Positions 9,346 to 19,667 of a stretch of DNA of 64,000 nucleotides are shown here, in pieces (within the stretch, counting starts at the first letter, position 1; every line of letters starts with the position of its first letter). A program made the position numbers and the translations under genes. Origin of the DNA: Lachnospiraceae bacterium (GTDB taxonomy: Bacteria; Bacillota; Clostridia; Lachnospirales; Lachnospiraceae). The notes beneath the pieces were generated by a model, which did not search any database, was not told where the DNA came from, and was given only the letters and a program-made list of their open reading frames with translations. Location of the stretch: assembly GCA_016283575.1 (NCBI GenBank), contig JAEEND010000028.1, forward strand, positions 45,268 to 109,267, read 5' to 3'.

Positions 9346-10974
9346 TTATCTGTTGTTAAATCTATCAAGTGCAGCCTGGTTAATTTCAATTGCTCTGTCA
9401 AGGTTCATTGCCTTGATGTCGCTTATGTATGAATCCCAGTCGGTATCGATATCCATAACACCTGTGATGAACTGTGAAGTTCTTTCTGTGATATAGGTAT
9501 TGATATTATTGACGATTTCACCAAGTTCTTTTGCTTCATCGCTGGTATAGGAGATGCCGGCAGGCATGTTGTAATCGTCACTTACGCTTCCCCATACATC
9601 CATGGAAATAACGTCTTCTTCGGGAACGGAGCTTAATTCTCTGGTCCAGTCGTAATCACCGCCGATAAGTGAAGGAGGAAGTGCATAGTAGGTCATACAC
9701 TGTGCGAATGATAAGCCATCGGGATTGTTGGTAACAAGTTCTGTGAACTGAGGCTTACCCTGTGCGTCGAATTCGAAGGATTCATGTTCAATACCGTAGT
9801 TTGCAAGAAGGGAACCTTCTTCGGTGCACATATAATCGAGCCATCTCATAGCAAGTTCAGCGTTGGGGCTGTCTGCTGAGATTGTGCAGTATGCGTGGAT
9901 AATTGAGTCTGCAAGACGAACATGTACTTCATCACCGGGATTTTCAACAGGAGAAGCAACAGGGATGATCTGCATGTTTTTGTCTTCGCTGGATGATTCA
10001 TATAAAGCGGGCATTGTGTACATTGAATCCCATGCACCACACTGACCGGAGGTGATGAGGGTCATGTCGGGCATGTATCCGCCACCTGTCATGAAGTCGG
10101 GGTCGATGAGACCTTTTTCATACCAATCGTTCATCTTTGTTAAGTATTTCTTCCAGCCTTCTTCAGCAGGACCGAATTTAACGGTTCCGTTAACATTCAT
10201 GAATCCGTTAAGTACGTTGTAGCCTGCGCTCATTGAGTTGGAATCCATGTTGTAACCGAGAGAACCAATGGAGAGAGGTGCATAGGCATTTTTCTTTTCC
10301 TTAAATGCAACTAACATTGCTTCCCAGTCATCGAAGGTTACAGGAACATCAAGTCCTAAATCATCGAGCCAGTCTTTTCTGATCTGGAGACCCTTATAAG
10401 GGGGCTGAGGCTCTGAGAAAATCTGATAGAATCCTACAACACGACCTTTATCTGTTACAGTACTCTTTGCAAAGAAATCATCTTTGAGACGAAGCTTATT
10501 GTAATTGGATAAGTGTGTTTCAAGATAAGGTGTTAAATCTAAGTAGTATCCGTCATCTACGGCTGCATCTAAGCCGTCAACGTAATGATAGCCGTTGTGG
10601 GCTATAATGTCCGGAAGATCATCGGAAGCAATCATCAGGTTGTAAGCTGTAGGTTCTTCTCCGATGGCAGGACATACAAATTCAATATGTACATTAGTAC
10701 GCTTTTCAAGTTCCTGGAAGAATTTGTTTTCATTGTAGTCACTTGTGATTGTTGCCATATTTCCATCCAAAGGAATGAAAAGTGTGAGAGTGGTAAGTTC
10801 ATCACATAAAGGAAGCTTTACTTCGCTTGCAACAGCTTCGGTGTTAGCTTCGGTCTGTGCCTTGGGAGCATTTTCGGATGATACATTTACCGTTTCCTTG
10901 CCACTGCAACCGGACAATGTACCGGCTACAAGAGCCAGCAACAAAAGGAACGCTGAAATCTTTTTAAATTTCAT
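9346..10974 (-). CDS. Extracellular solute-binding lipoprotein, LplA/aldouronate-type
   Basis: Signal MKFKKISAFLLLLALVAGTLSGCSG; 542 aa family-1 SBP; adjacent to LplB/YtcP-type permeases. Confidence 0.88.
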   Translation of the reverse strand: MKFKKISAFLLLLALVAGTLSGCSGKETVNVSSENAPKAQTEANTEAVASEVKLPLCDELTTLTLFIPLDGNMATITSDYNENKFFQELEKRTNVHIEFVCPAIGEEPTAYNLMIASDDLPDIIAHNGYHYVDGLDAAVDDGYYLDLTPYLETHLSNYNKLRLKDDFFAKSTVTDKGRVVGFYQIFSEPQPPYKGLQIRKDWLDDLGLDVPVTFDDWEAMLVAFKEKKNAYAPLSIGSLGYNMDSNSMSAGYNVLNGFMNVNGTVKFGPAEEGWKKYLTKMNDWYEKGLIDPDFMTGGGYMPDMTLITSGQCGAWDSMYTMPALYESSSEDKNMQIIPVASPVENPGDEVHVRLADSIIHAYCTISADSPNAELAMRWLDYMCTEEGSLLANYGIEHESFEFDAQGKPQFTELVTNNPDGLSFAQCMTYYALPPSLIGGDYDWTRELSSVPEEDVISMDVWGSVSDDYNMPAGISYTSDEAKELGEIVNNINTYITERTSQFITGVMDIDTDWDSYISDIKAMNLDRAIEINQAALDRFNNR

Positions 10975-11211
10975 AATAAGTCCTCCAATATATTTAGTTA
11001 TTTGTTATTTGCAGAAATCGGATCCGTGATTCTGATACATTTATCATCCTTCAAGTCGATTATATTTAAAATTGCCAAAACTGACTTTTAGGTCAAAAAT
11101 CCGTTTTTCGTAATTCTCCATTTTTGCTATTGATTCTCAAAAAAGTGCATCCAGGTTGTTCTGCAGGGGATTGACAAGTATAATGTAAAAAGTTAAACGG
11201 GGGTATTTTCC

Positions 11212-13494
11212 ATGAAAAGAAGCGGAGCCTATTCTACTTTTTTAAGATCATATTTAATAGTACTTTTTGTGCCTGTCTTAATTACTATAGCAGGTTATTT
11301 ATATTCCAACAAAATGATAGGAGAAGAGGTCCTTGAATACCAGTCTTCTATTATAAATAAAACTCAGGGCATTGGCGATCAGATTATTTCTAATCATATG
11401 CTTTCTAAAGGTGCCCTTCTTTCCAATAAATCTCTCAAGAATCTCATGAACGCCGATAAATGGGAAGGCGAGCTCATGTTTGATATCGTGGAGTTAAAAG
11501 AAAGTATCACAGCAATGAAGAACAGCAACTATTTAATGGAAGATGTGCTGGTTCTTTTTCCGAAATCCAATAATCTCCTTAATACAAAAAGAAGATATCC
11601 CGGACAGCTTATGTATCTTTATGATAATGAAATGGAACTTCCCGGAACGGTTTATGACATTGTGGATCTAAAGAAGGCCCGGGGGTACTATGTTCACAAT
11701 TCAGGAAGCGATAACTGTAAAATATTCTTTTATGAAAACAGATTCTCCAGAAATTACAAAGATGTGCTGGCAAGCCTTGTGACGGTTCTTAACTGGAAGG
11801 ATGTTGAAAACATGCTGGGGGATCTTGGAAATAATACCAGCGGAACCATCTTCTTGATTGATAAAGACGACAATATATTCGGAAATTCCAACGAGAACGT
11901 AGATATATCCGGATTTACCTATGATTTCTTTGCGGAATCCGGCGAGCTTATTACTACAAAGATAGGCGGAGAGGATTATGTATGTTCTTTTGCCGATTCT
12001 AAAGTAATAGATTTAAAATATGTAATCTGTATTCCTAAAAGCGCTTTTTACAAAAAGAATAATTTCATGCTTCTTGTAATAGCAATAGATTTAGTCATAT
12101 GTCTTGCAATCGGTATTTCACTGGCGGTTTATTTTGCCAAGAAAACATCAAATCCCATTGAAAGCCTTTTACAGAAGCTTGATAACAGCAAGAGACCCAA
12201 GGATAAATCTGAAAGAAAGATGTTTGACAGCCTGGGATCCGCCCTTAATAATATAGCATCCGACTATGAGTGCATGGTAAAGGATCATAACCGTGTCCTC
12301 AATGAGAAAATGCTGGTCAGCGCTCTAAACGGGAGAAAAATGTCGGATAAACTTTCCCTTGATTACAGGGCGAAGCTTAATAACCTTATGTATGAGCATT
12401 TTGGAAGCGACGATTACCGGGTAGTTACCATTGGCTTTAACAATCTTGAAAACAGTATTCTTGGTGAAGATGAAGGAGCGAAGAGCTTTTCCAACGAGAA
12501 TATTTCACTTTCTTTCTTTGCTATTGCAAATGTTTTCTCGGAGACACTCTTATATGATGACTGGGGAATGGTGGTTGAGAATGATAACACTGTAGTTGCT
12601 ATTGTTCGTGATTCCGATGAACTGTATGCAAAGCTTCAGAGCGCAATATGCTTCTTTGAAGAAGTATTTAAACTTGATGTCTATGTAGCCATAAGCTTAC
12701 CTAAAAAGGGTGTTGAAAGACTTCCGGAAGGTTATGAGGAAGCTTTAAAGACCTTTAATTACAAGTGCTTCTGGGAAGATGAAGTCGATGATATTCTTTT
12801 TTACGAGGAGCCGAAAGAAACTGAAGCGTCAGTTGATCTTGGACGCTATGCCGCGGATATTAAGAAACTCAGTAATTTTGTTGCCACAAGAGACTATTGT
12901 GAAGCTAAGGCAATTCTTAACCGGATGCTGGAAGAAAGCTTCCGTAAAGATATAAAGGATATGAGCCTTAATCATTGCCAGGCTTCGGGAATCATCAGCC
13001 TGGTAATAGGTATCATAAATGAGATACAGTCAGATGAGGCCGAAGACCTTATTAAGAATATGGATGTGTCTGAACGGTTATTCGGTGCCCAGTCCATTAA
13101 GCAGCTACGAAACGAGGTTGATCTTATTTTTGATGAAATCATTCATTGCTGCGAAGATACTTCGGATAATAAGGTACCTGCCAAGATTATTCAGGCCAAA
13201 GAATTTATTGATACTCACTATGCAGATTCAAATCTTTCCATTTCACAGGTGGCAGATGAATTTAATATGAGCCTTTCTTATATGGGTAGAACCTTTAAAA
13301 AGTACACCGGAAACGGAATCTTAGGTTATCTTCATATGGTAAGAGTACAGAAGTGTAAGGAATTTATGGATCAGGGAAAAACTGTTAAGGATGCAGCCGA
13401 ATTAAGCGGATTTATTGATTCCAAATCCATGATAAGAACCTTCAGAAAATATGAGGGAATTACCCCGGGACAGTATAAAAAACAAAAAATGTAG
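11212..13494 (+). CDS. Membrane-bound AraC-family transcriptional regulator with extracellular sensor domain
   Basis: N-terminal TM, extracellular region, second TM ~12065-12130, C-terminal AraC HTH (SNLSISQVADEFNMSLSYMGRTFKKYTG...GFIDSKSMIRTFRKYEGITPGQYKK). Confidence 0.88.
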   Translation: MKRSGAYSTFLRSYLIVLFVPVLITIAGYLYSNKMIGEEVLEYQSSIINKTQGIGDQIISNHMLSKGALLSNKSLKNLMNADKWEGELMFDIVELKESITAMKNSNYLMEDVLVLFPKSNNLLNTKRRYPGQLMYLYDNEMELPGTVYDIVDLKKARGYYVHNSGSDNCKIFFYENRFSRNYKDVLASLVTVLNWKDVENMLGDLGNNTSGTIFLIDKDDNIFGNSNENVDISGFTYDFFAESGELITTKIGGEDYVCSFADSKVIDLKYVICIPKSAFYKKNNFMLLVIAIDLVICLAIGISLAVYFAKKTSNPIESLLQKLDNSKRPKDKSERKMFDSLGSALNNIASDYECMVKDHNRVLNEKMLVSALNGRKMSDKLSLDYRAKLNNLMYEHFGSDDYRVVTIGFNNLENSILGEDEGAKSFSNENISLSFFAIANVFSETLLYDDWGMVVENDNTVVAIVRDSDELYAKLQSAICFFEEVFKLDVYVAISLPKKGVERLPEGYEEALKTFNYKCFWEDEVDDILFYEEPKETEASVDLGRYAADIKKLSNFVATRDYCEAKAILNRMLEESFRKDIKDMSLNHCQASGIISLVIGIINEIQSDEAEDLIKNMDVSERLFGAQSIKQLRNEVDLIFDEIIHCCEDTSDNKVPAKIIQAKEFIDTHYADSNLSISQVADEFNMSLSYMGRTFKKYTGNGILGYLHMVRVQKCKEFMDQGKTVKDAAELSGFIDSKSMIRTFRKYEGITPGQYKKQKM

Positions 13495-13626
13495 ATAAAG
13501 ATGAAATTTAGGTATTATTTATACCTGTAAAAATCGAAAAACGAGAATTTTCTTCGAAAAGTGCCCCTATTTTTTAAGAATTATCCACTTTACAATGAGC
13601 GTGAAAATTGCAAAGGGGGTTATGTT

Positions 13627-14583
13627 GTGAAGAAAACAACCGCTACCGGTACAGCCGCAGGTACCTACAAAAAATTCACTTTTGCGGCAATCAAAAAAGA
13701 TGTAAAAAGAAACTGGACCATTTATCTGATGGTTTTGCCGGTTATTATTTTACTGATTCTTTTTGCTTATCTTCCCATGAGCGGCCTTGTTATGGCTTTC
13801 CAGGATTATAAACCCAAGCTTGGCTTTATGAAGAGCCCGTTTGTGGGGTTTAAGCATTTTCGTTCTTTCTTCAGGGATCCTTTCTTCCCGAGGCTCGTGC
13901 GAAACACATTAATGATAAGTTTGTGGGAATTGCTTATTTCATTCCCTCTTACCATTGTATTTGCTCTTTTATTAAATGAAGTTCGTTCAAAGGGCTTTAA
14001 AAGAACAATACAGACCGTAAGCTACATGCCCTACTTTATTTCAATGGTAGTAGTTTCCGGTATGATTCTTGATTTCTGTAAGTCCAAAGGCGTGCTGACT
14101 CAGATGGTTGGTCTTTTTACCAATAACAATCAGAACATCTTAAGTATCCCTTCCTATTGGAGACCCTTATATATAGGTTCCGGTATTTGGCAGGGAATAG
14201 GTTTCGGATCGATTATTTACGTTGCAGCCCTTGCGGGTATCGATCAGCAGTTGTATGAGGCCGCCGTCATAGACGGAGCCAACAGATGGAAGCAGACGCT
14301 CCATGTAACGCTTCCGGGAATCTCACCTACCATCGTAATCATGCTGATACTTAAAATCGGTTCCATGATGTCTGTAGGATATGAAAAGACCATTCTTTTA
14401 TATAATCCTCAGATTTATGAAACTGCGGATATTATCTCGAGTTACGTATACAGAAAAGGTATTCTCGACTCCAATTACGGTTACAGTAGTGCCGTGAGCT
14501 TCTTTAACTCCGTCATAAACTTTGCGCTATTGTTTATGGCCAATAAGCTGAGTAAAAAGCTCACAGATACAAGTTTATTCTAG
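13627..14583 (+). CDS. Sugar ABC transporter permease, LplB-type
   Basis: KKDVKRNWTIYLMVLPVIILLILFAYLPMSGLVMAFQDYKP; EAAVIDGANRWKQTLHVTLPGI; GTG start at 13627 preceded by AAAGGGGG. Confidence 0.9.
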   Translation: MKKTTATGTAAGTYKKFTFAAIKKDVKRNWTIYLMVLPVIILLILFAYLPMSGLVMAFQDYKPKLGFMKSPFVGFKHFRSFFRDPFFPRLVRNTLMISLWELLISFPLTIVFALLLNEVRSKGFKRTIQTVSYMPYFISMVVVSGMILDFCKSKGVLTQMVGLFTNNNQNILSIPSYWRPLYIGSGIWQGIGFGSIIYVAALAGIDQQLYEAAVIDGANRWKQTLHVTLPGISPTIVIMLILKIGSMMSVGYEKTILLYNPQIYETADIISSYVYRKGILDSNYGYSSAVSFFNSVINFALLFMANKLSKKLTDTSLF

Positions 14584-14592
14584 GAGGACGAT

Positions 14593-15498
14593 ATGAGAAA
14601 ACATGTTTCTTTTCCGAGATTATTATTCGAAATAATCAATACACTTATATTTATTGCGGTAATTCTTGCTTGTATTCTGCCGGTATGGCATGTTGTATGC
14701 GCTTCTTTCAGTGATGCAGGCTGGGTTATCGGGCACTCTGGTCTTATCCTTCGCATAAAAGGATTCACCTTTAAGGGATATCAGCTGGTATTCCAAAATA
14801 AAGACCTGGTTACGGGATATTTAAACACTTTCTTTTACGTAATAACCGCCACAACTCTCGGAATGCTTGTAACGGTTATGGCAGCCTATGCCCTTTCCCG
14901 TAAGGATGTTCTTTTCGGTAACAGCATTATGTTTTTTATCACTTTCACCATGATGTTTAACGGCGGTATGATTGCCTACTACGTAATAGTGACCCAGGGA
15001 TTACACATGTTTGATTCAAGATGGGCCCTGATACTTCCTGTTTGCTTCAGCGCCTACAACATGATTATTGTGCGTACTGCCATGATTGGACTGCCGGAAA
15101 GCCTGGTGGAGTCCGCAAAGCTTGATGGTGCAGGAGAGTTTAGAATTCTCTTCTCAATTGTATTGCCCCTCATGAAGGCGACAATAGCTACTGTAATTCT
15201 TTATTATGTGGTAGCTCATTGGAATTCATGGTTCCAGGCATCCATTTTCCTGCGTGACAGAGCCAAGTTCCCTTTGCAGCTTGTGTTAAAAGAAATTCTT
15301 GTTACAGGGGATGTAAGTACTACCATGACAGGTACTGCCAATGTAAATACATCTTCATTGTCGGGAGACCTGATCCTTTACAGACAGACTGTTAAATACT
15401 GTATCATCATGGTTTCAACCCTTCCGATTTTTGCTTTCTATCCTTTTGTACAGAAGCATTTTGAAGCGGGTGTCATGATTGGCGCCATCAAAGGTTAG
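14593..15498 (+). CDS. Carbohydrate ABC transporter permease, YtcP/LplC-type
   Basis: ESAKLDGAGEFRILFSIVLPLMKATIAT; C-terminal QKHFEAGVMIGAIKG. Confidence 0.9.
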   Translation: MRKHVSFPRLLFEIINTLIFIAVILACILPVWHVVCASFSDAGWVIGHSGLILRIKGFTFKGYQLVFQNKDLVTGYLNTFFYVITATTLGMLVTVMAAYALSRKDVLFGNSIMFFITFTMMFNGGMIAYYVIVTQGLHMFDSRWALILPVCFSAYNMIIVRTAMIGLPESLVESAKLDGAGEFRILFSIVLPLMKATIATVILYYVVAHWNSWFQASIFLRDRAKFPLQLVLKEILVTGDVSTTMTGTANVNTSSLSGDLILYRQTVKYCIIMVSTLPIFAFYPFVQKHFEAGVMIGAIKG

Positions 15499-15506
15499 GA
15501 GGATAT

Positions 15507-17432
15507 ATGCATTTACTTCCGAGACCCTCATTTATAGAAATAACAGATGCAAGTTCAAAATCCGAAGGCTTTTTGATTAACAGGGAGACTGAAATCGTAA
15601 TAGATGTAAATGCTCCTGAGAAGGTCCTTCTTTATGCTGAGTTATTAAATAAAGAGATTAAAAATAATCTGGGCTTTTCTCTTAATATTACGAGAACAAG
15701 AGAGAGCATTGATAACTCCATAAGATTAAGCCTTGAAGATTCCAATAAAGAAAAAAGCAAACATGATATTTATAGTAGCGATATTCATGCTTTGAGTGAA
15801 AAGTATAACCTTTCGGTAGCGCCCTCAAAGAATGTAGAGATTTCCGGGGAAGATACCCCGGGAATACTCTACGGCGTTCAGACATTAAGACAGTTAATAA
15901 GAGAGTATGGCGCCTTTATTCCGACATTAAAGATTCATGATGAACCGGCTCTTAAATATCGAGGCTACAGCTTTGATGTTACCAGAGGAAGAGTTCCAAC
16001 CCTTGAGTCTCTTAAAAAGCTTGCTGATTTATGCAGCTTCTATAAATTAAATATTCTGCAGTTAAATGTTGAGCACAGCTTTCTTTTTAGAAACGAGAGT
16101 GAGCTGTGGCGTTGTAATACTCCGCTAGAACCTTCCGAAATATTGGAATTTGACCGCTATTGCAGAGATTTAAATATTGATCTTGTTCCAACCCTTGCCT
16201 CTTTCGGACATTTATATGAGCTTCTTAAGAGTAGAACCTATTCTGAATACTGCGAGCTGGAGATTGACCATAGTGAAGGATATTCCCTTGTAAATAGAAT
16301 GCGACATCACACTGTTGATGTAAGTCACGAAGGTTCTTTTTCATTAATAAGCCAACGCATAAAGGAATACATGGATCTTTTTTCGTCTAATTTTTTCAAT
16401 ATATGCGCGGATGAGACCTTTGACCTTGGTAAGGGCAAAAACGCGGAGCGGGCGAAAAAAGAAGGGGAAAAGGCTCTATATATAGATTTCTTAAAGAAGC
16501 TCTGCGATTTAATAATTGAAAACGGCAAGACTCCAATGTACTGGGGAGATATTATTGTTGAAAAGCCGGAGCTTTTAAAAGAATTACCCGCATCTTCAAT
16601 ATGCATGAATTGGGAGTACGATCCCGGAGTTAAGGAAGATAATCTTCGTAAATTCGCGGAAACAGGGGCAGAAAATATATTTGTGATTCCCGGTGTTCAA
16701 AGCTGGATTCACTTAATAAATAACCAGGAGGATGCATATTTAAATATCTCAAAGATGCTTAAATACGGTTATAAATACAAGGCAAAGGGCGTCATCAATA
16801 CGGAGTGGGGCGACCTTGGTCATATATGCCACCCCGATTTTTCTAATATCGGACTTATATATGGCGCTTCTTTTTCCTGGAACAGAGAGATCTTAGAAAA
16901 AGAAGAGATTGATGAAAGCATTTCTTTGATCCAGTACGGAGACAGAAATTTACATCTTACAAAGCTTTTTACGGAACTATCGAAAAAGCAGCCCATAAAC
17001 TGGTGGATGTTTGTGCTGTATAAAGAAGCCTGTCAGAATCTTTTAAGCGAAAAGAATGTATCCTGCGATATTGTTCTTAATAAAGAAAATGCCGGAACGG
17101 TTCTTATAAAGAATAAAGAAGCCCGTGAACTTATTGCTAAGCTTTATGGATTGCTTAAAGAATCGGATGAAGCCACCAAGGAAATAATAAATGCTTATAT
17201 CCTGATGGCAGAAGGGGGCATACTTCTTGGAGAAGTTGGCCTTAACTTAAGAAAACATGAATTTAATGAAGCTTACGACTGCATGGATTCATGGGATTTG
17301 GCTGTAGCCCTAGAAAAGTGGTATTACAGCTATCAAAAGTTATGGAGAAGCGTATCGAAAGAAAGCGAGCTTATGAGGCTTGGAGAAATCTTTTCTTATT
17401 ACGCAGATATATTACGAACTTATAAACAGTAA
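15507..17432 (+). CDS. Glycoside hydrolase family 20-type protein (beta-N-acetylhexosaminidase-like)
   Basis: GH20b-like N-terminus (SGEDTPGILYGVQTLRQLI), catalytic-barrel start YRGYSFDVTRGRVPTLESLKKLADLCSFYKLNILQLNVEHSF; D-E pair in ICADETFDLG. Confidence 0.8.
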   Translation: MHLLPRPSFIEITDASSKSEGFLINRETEIVIDVNAPEKVLLYAELLNKEIKNNLGFSLNITRTRESIDNSIRLSLEDSNKEKSKHDIYSSDIHALSEKYNLSVAPSKNVEISGEDTPGILYGVQTLRQLIREYGAFIPTLKIHDEPALKYRGYSFDVTRGRVPTLESLKKLADLCSFYKLNILQLNVEHSFLFRNESELWRCNTPLEPSEILEFDRYCRDLNIDLVPTLASFGHLYELLKSRTYSEYCELEIDHSEGYSLVNRMRHHTVDVSHEGSFSLISQRIKEYMDLFSSNFFNICADETFDLGKGKNAERAKKEGEKALYIDFLKKLCDLIIENGKTPMYWGDIIVEKPELLKELPASSICMNWEYDPGVKEDNLRKFAETGAENIFVIPGVQSWIHLINNQEDAYLNISKMLKYGYKYKAKGVINTEWGDLGHICHPDFSNIGLIYGASFSWNREILEKEEIDESISLIQYGDRNLHLTKLFTELSKKQPINWWMFVLYKEACQNLLSEKNVSCDIVLNKENAGTVLIKNKEARELIAKLYGLLKESDEATKEIINAYILMAEGGILLGEVGLNLRKHEFNEAYDCMDSWDLAVALEKWYYSYQKLWRSVSKESELMRLGEIFSYYADILRTYKQ

Positions 17433-17436
17433 TTGT

Positions 17437-17457
17437 GTCCCCGGTTATGCCGGGGAC
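17437..17457 (+). other. Intergenic GC-rich hairpin
   Basis: GTCCCCGG-TTATG-CCGGGGAC, no T-run downstream. Confidence 0.55.
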
Positions 17458-17472
17458 TTCTAAGGAGATTTG

Positions 17473-18348
17473 ATGGAAGATAGTAAGAAAATAGTCGCCC
17501 TTGATATAGGGGGGACATTTATAAAGTACGGTATTTTTACAGATTCCTGCAGGGAACTGTCTAGTGGCAAAGAACCTACCGTCATTGATACGGAACTGTT
17601 TTTCAGACAGCTTTGTGAAATAATCGAAAGATTATTAACGGAGCAAAACGACATAGCAGGTATAGCAATCAGCTCTCCTGGCTTTATAGATACCGAAACG
17701 GGGATGAATACCGACTTCAGCATTGATGAATGCTTTACAAAACACAATTTGAAAAAAGAACTGGGAGATATATTTGATTGTTCCGTTGCTATAGAAAATG
17801 ACTGTAACTGTGCGGCTCTTGCAGAGAGAGATCTGGGGGCCGGAAAGGATGACAGGGACTTTCTTATGATTACTCTCGGCACCGGAATAGGTGGCGCCAT
17901 TGTATCAGATGGAAAGCTTTACAGGGGAAGCAGTCACAAAGCAGGAGAGCTTGGTTTCTGCATCCTTGAAAAAAACAGAACCGGTGAGATAGGTGCTACC
18001 GGACTTCTTGTTGACCGTGTCAGCAGATATGTGGGAGAAAAGGTGGATGGCGAATATGTATTCAGTCATCTGTTTAATGCGGGTATCAAGGAAATCTATG
18101 ATAAATGGCTTGATGATATAGCCATTGTTATAGGCAACGCGGAAGCTTTACTGGATGTAAAAAAAGTTCTTATAGGTGGCGGTATCAGTGCGGAACCCAT
18201 GTTTATAGAGCATCTTCGAAAGAGGGTATTTGAGCTTTTTCCCTTCGAAGAATTTATGGAAATCGATGCCTGCCGGTTTAAGAATGATGCGGGTAAAATC
18301 GGGGCTGTATGCCTGTTTTTGGAGCAGTTTAAGGAAGAGGTGATCTGA
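17473..18348 (+). CDS. ROK family protein (sugar kinase/regulator-like)
   Basis: ALDIGGTFIKYGIF, LMITLGTGIGGAIVSDGKLYRGSSHKAGELG. Confidence 0.88.
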   Translation: MEDSKKIVALDIGGTFIKYGIFTDSCRELSSGKEPTVIDTELFFRQLCEIIERLLTEQNDIAGIAISSPGFIDTETGMNTDFSIDECFTKHNLKKELGDIFDCSVAIENDCNCAALAERDLGAGKDDRDFLMITLGTGIGGAIVSDGKLYRGSSHKAGELGFCILEKNRTGEIGATGLLVDRVSRYVGEKVDGEYVFSHLFNAGIKEIYDKWLDDIAIVIGNAEALLDVKKVLIGGGISAEPMFIEHLRKRVFELFPFEEFMEIDACRFKNDAGKIGAVCLFLEQFKEEVI

Positions 18349-19667
18349 TGAAGGACGGAATTAAGATAGTGACAATAGGCGGCGGTTCAAGCTATACACC
18401 TGAATTGATAGAGGGTTTTATTAAGCGTTATGATAAGCTGCCTGTCAAAGAACTGTGGCTTGTTGATATAGAAGAAGGGGCTCATAAATTAAAAATAACT
18501 GCAGATCTTGCAAGACGTATGATTGAAAAAGCGGGAGTTCCCATTAAATTAATCGAATCCTTAGATAGAAGAGAAGCTTTAAAAGATGCGGACTTTGTCA
18601 CAACTCAGATGCGCGTTGGACAGATTGAAGCCAGGATTAAAGACGAGCGTATTCCCATAAGTCATGGGCTCTTAGGACAGGAAACAAACGGAGCAGGAGG
18701 CCTTTTTAAAGGGCTTAGAACCATTCCTGTATTAATGGATATCTGTGATGACATAGAGAAACTATGCCCTGACGCATGGCTTATTAACTTCACCAACCCC
18801 GTGGGCATGGTGACGGAAGCCTTATTAAGATACGGTTCTCACAAAAAGGTTATAGGACTTTGTAACGTGCCTATCGGTATGGAAAATGGCATTGCCGATG
18901 TGCTCAAGTGTGATAAAAAGGATCTCTTTGTAACATTTGCGGGATTAAATCATATGGTTTATGCTAACCACGTCTATTTAAAGGGCGAGGAAGTAACGGA
19001 ACGCGTTATGGAAGGCTGGGGCACACAGAGTATGAAAAATATAAAAGCCCTTGAATGGAGCAGTGATTTTATAAAGACTCTTGGCGCTGTTCCCTGTCCC
19101 TATCACAGATACTACTATATGAATAAAGAAAATCTGGAAGAAGAGATAGAGAAGTATAAAGAAAACGGCACCAGAGCCGAGCAGGTAAAGAAAATCGAAG
19201 CGGAATTATTTGAGCTGTATAAAGATAAAGAGTTAAAAGAAAAACCGAAGCAGCTTGAACAGAGGGGCGGCGCATTTTATTCCGATGCGGCTTGTAATCT
19301 TATCTGTTCTTTATATAACGATACAAGGGATATTCAGGTTGTGGATACGGTTAATCACGGAGCAATAGATTTTCTTGACAGGGACGCCGCAGTGGAAATA
19401 AGCTGTGTCATCACCAAGCACGGCCCCGTGCCATTAGCCTGTGGCGATCTTCCGGATACCGTAAAGGGTCTTGTGAGTCAGATAAAATCATTTGAAATAG
19501 CCGGAGCCAAAGCGGCGGTAACAGGTAATTACAATGATGCACTTACGGCCATGATTATTAATCCCCTGGTGGCATCCCAGACGGAAGCCTATGGGGTACT
19601 CGATGAATTGCTTGAAGCTCACAAGGATTATCTGCCAAGGTTTTTTGCTAAACAGGAGGACTTATGA
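18348..19667 (+). CDS. Glycoside hydrolase family 4 (6-phospho-beta-glucosidase-like)
   Basis: KIVTIGGGSSYTPELIEGFI, FVTTQMRVGQIEARIKDERIPISHGLLGQETNGAGGLFKGLRTIPV, INFTNPVGMVTEA, GLCNVPIGM. Confidence 0.9.
   Translation: MKDGIKIVTIGGGSSYTPELIEGFIKRYDKLPVKELWLVDIEEGAHKLKITADLARRMIEKAGVPIKLIESLDRREALKDADFVTTQMRVGQIEARIKDERIPISHGLLGQETNGAGGLFKGLRTIPVLMDICDDIEKLCPDAWLINFTNPVGMVTEALLRYGSHKKVIGLCNVPIGMENGIADVLKCDKKDLFVTFAGLNHMVYANHVYLKGEEVTERVMEGWGTQSMKNIKALEWSSDFIKTLGAVPCPYHRYYYMNKENLEEEIEKYKENGTRAEQVKKIEAELFELYKDKELKEKPKQLEQRGGAFYSDAACNLICSLYNDTRDIQVVDTVNHGAIDFLDRDAAVEISCVITKHGPVPLACGDLPDTVKGLVSQIKSFEIAGAKAAVTGNYNDALTAMIINPLVASQTEAYGVLDELLEAHKDYLPRFFAKQEDL

Noticed and set aside
11170-11190. 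TTGACAAGTATAAT as a promoter before the AraC gene
   Set aside because: The -35-like and -10-like hexamers are only a few nt apart, too close for a sigma-A promoter pair
17460-17900. 146-aa minus-strand ORF opposite the ROK gene
   Set aside because: Antisense to a clear ROK CDS with intact motifs; no independent support
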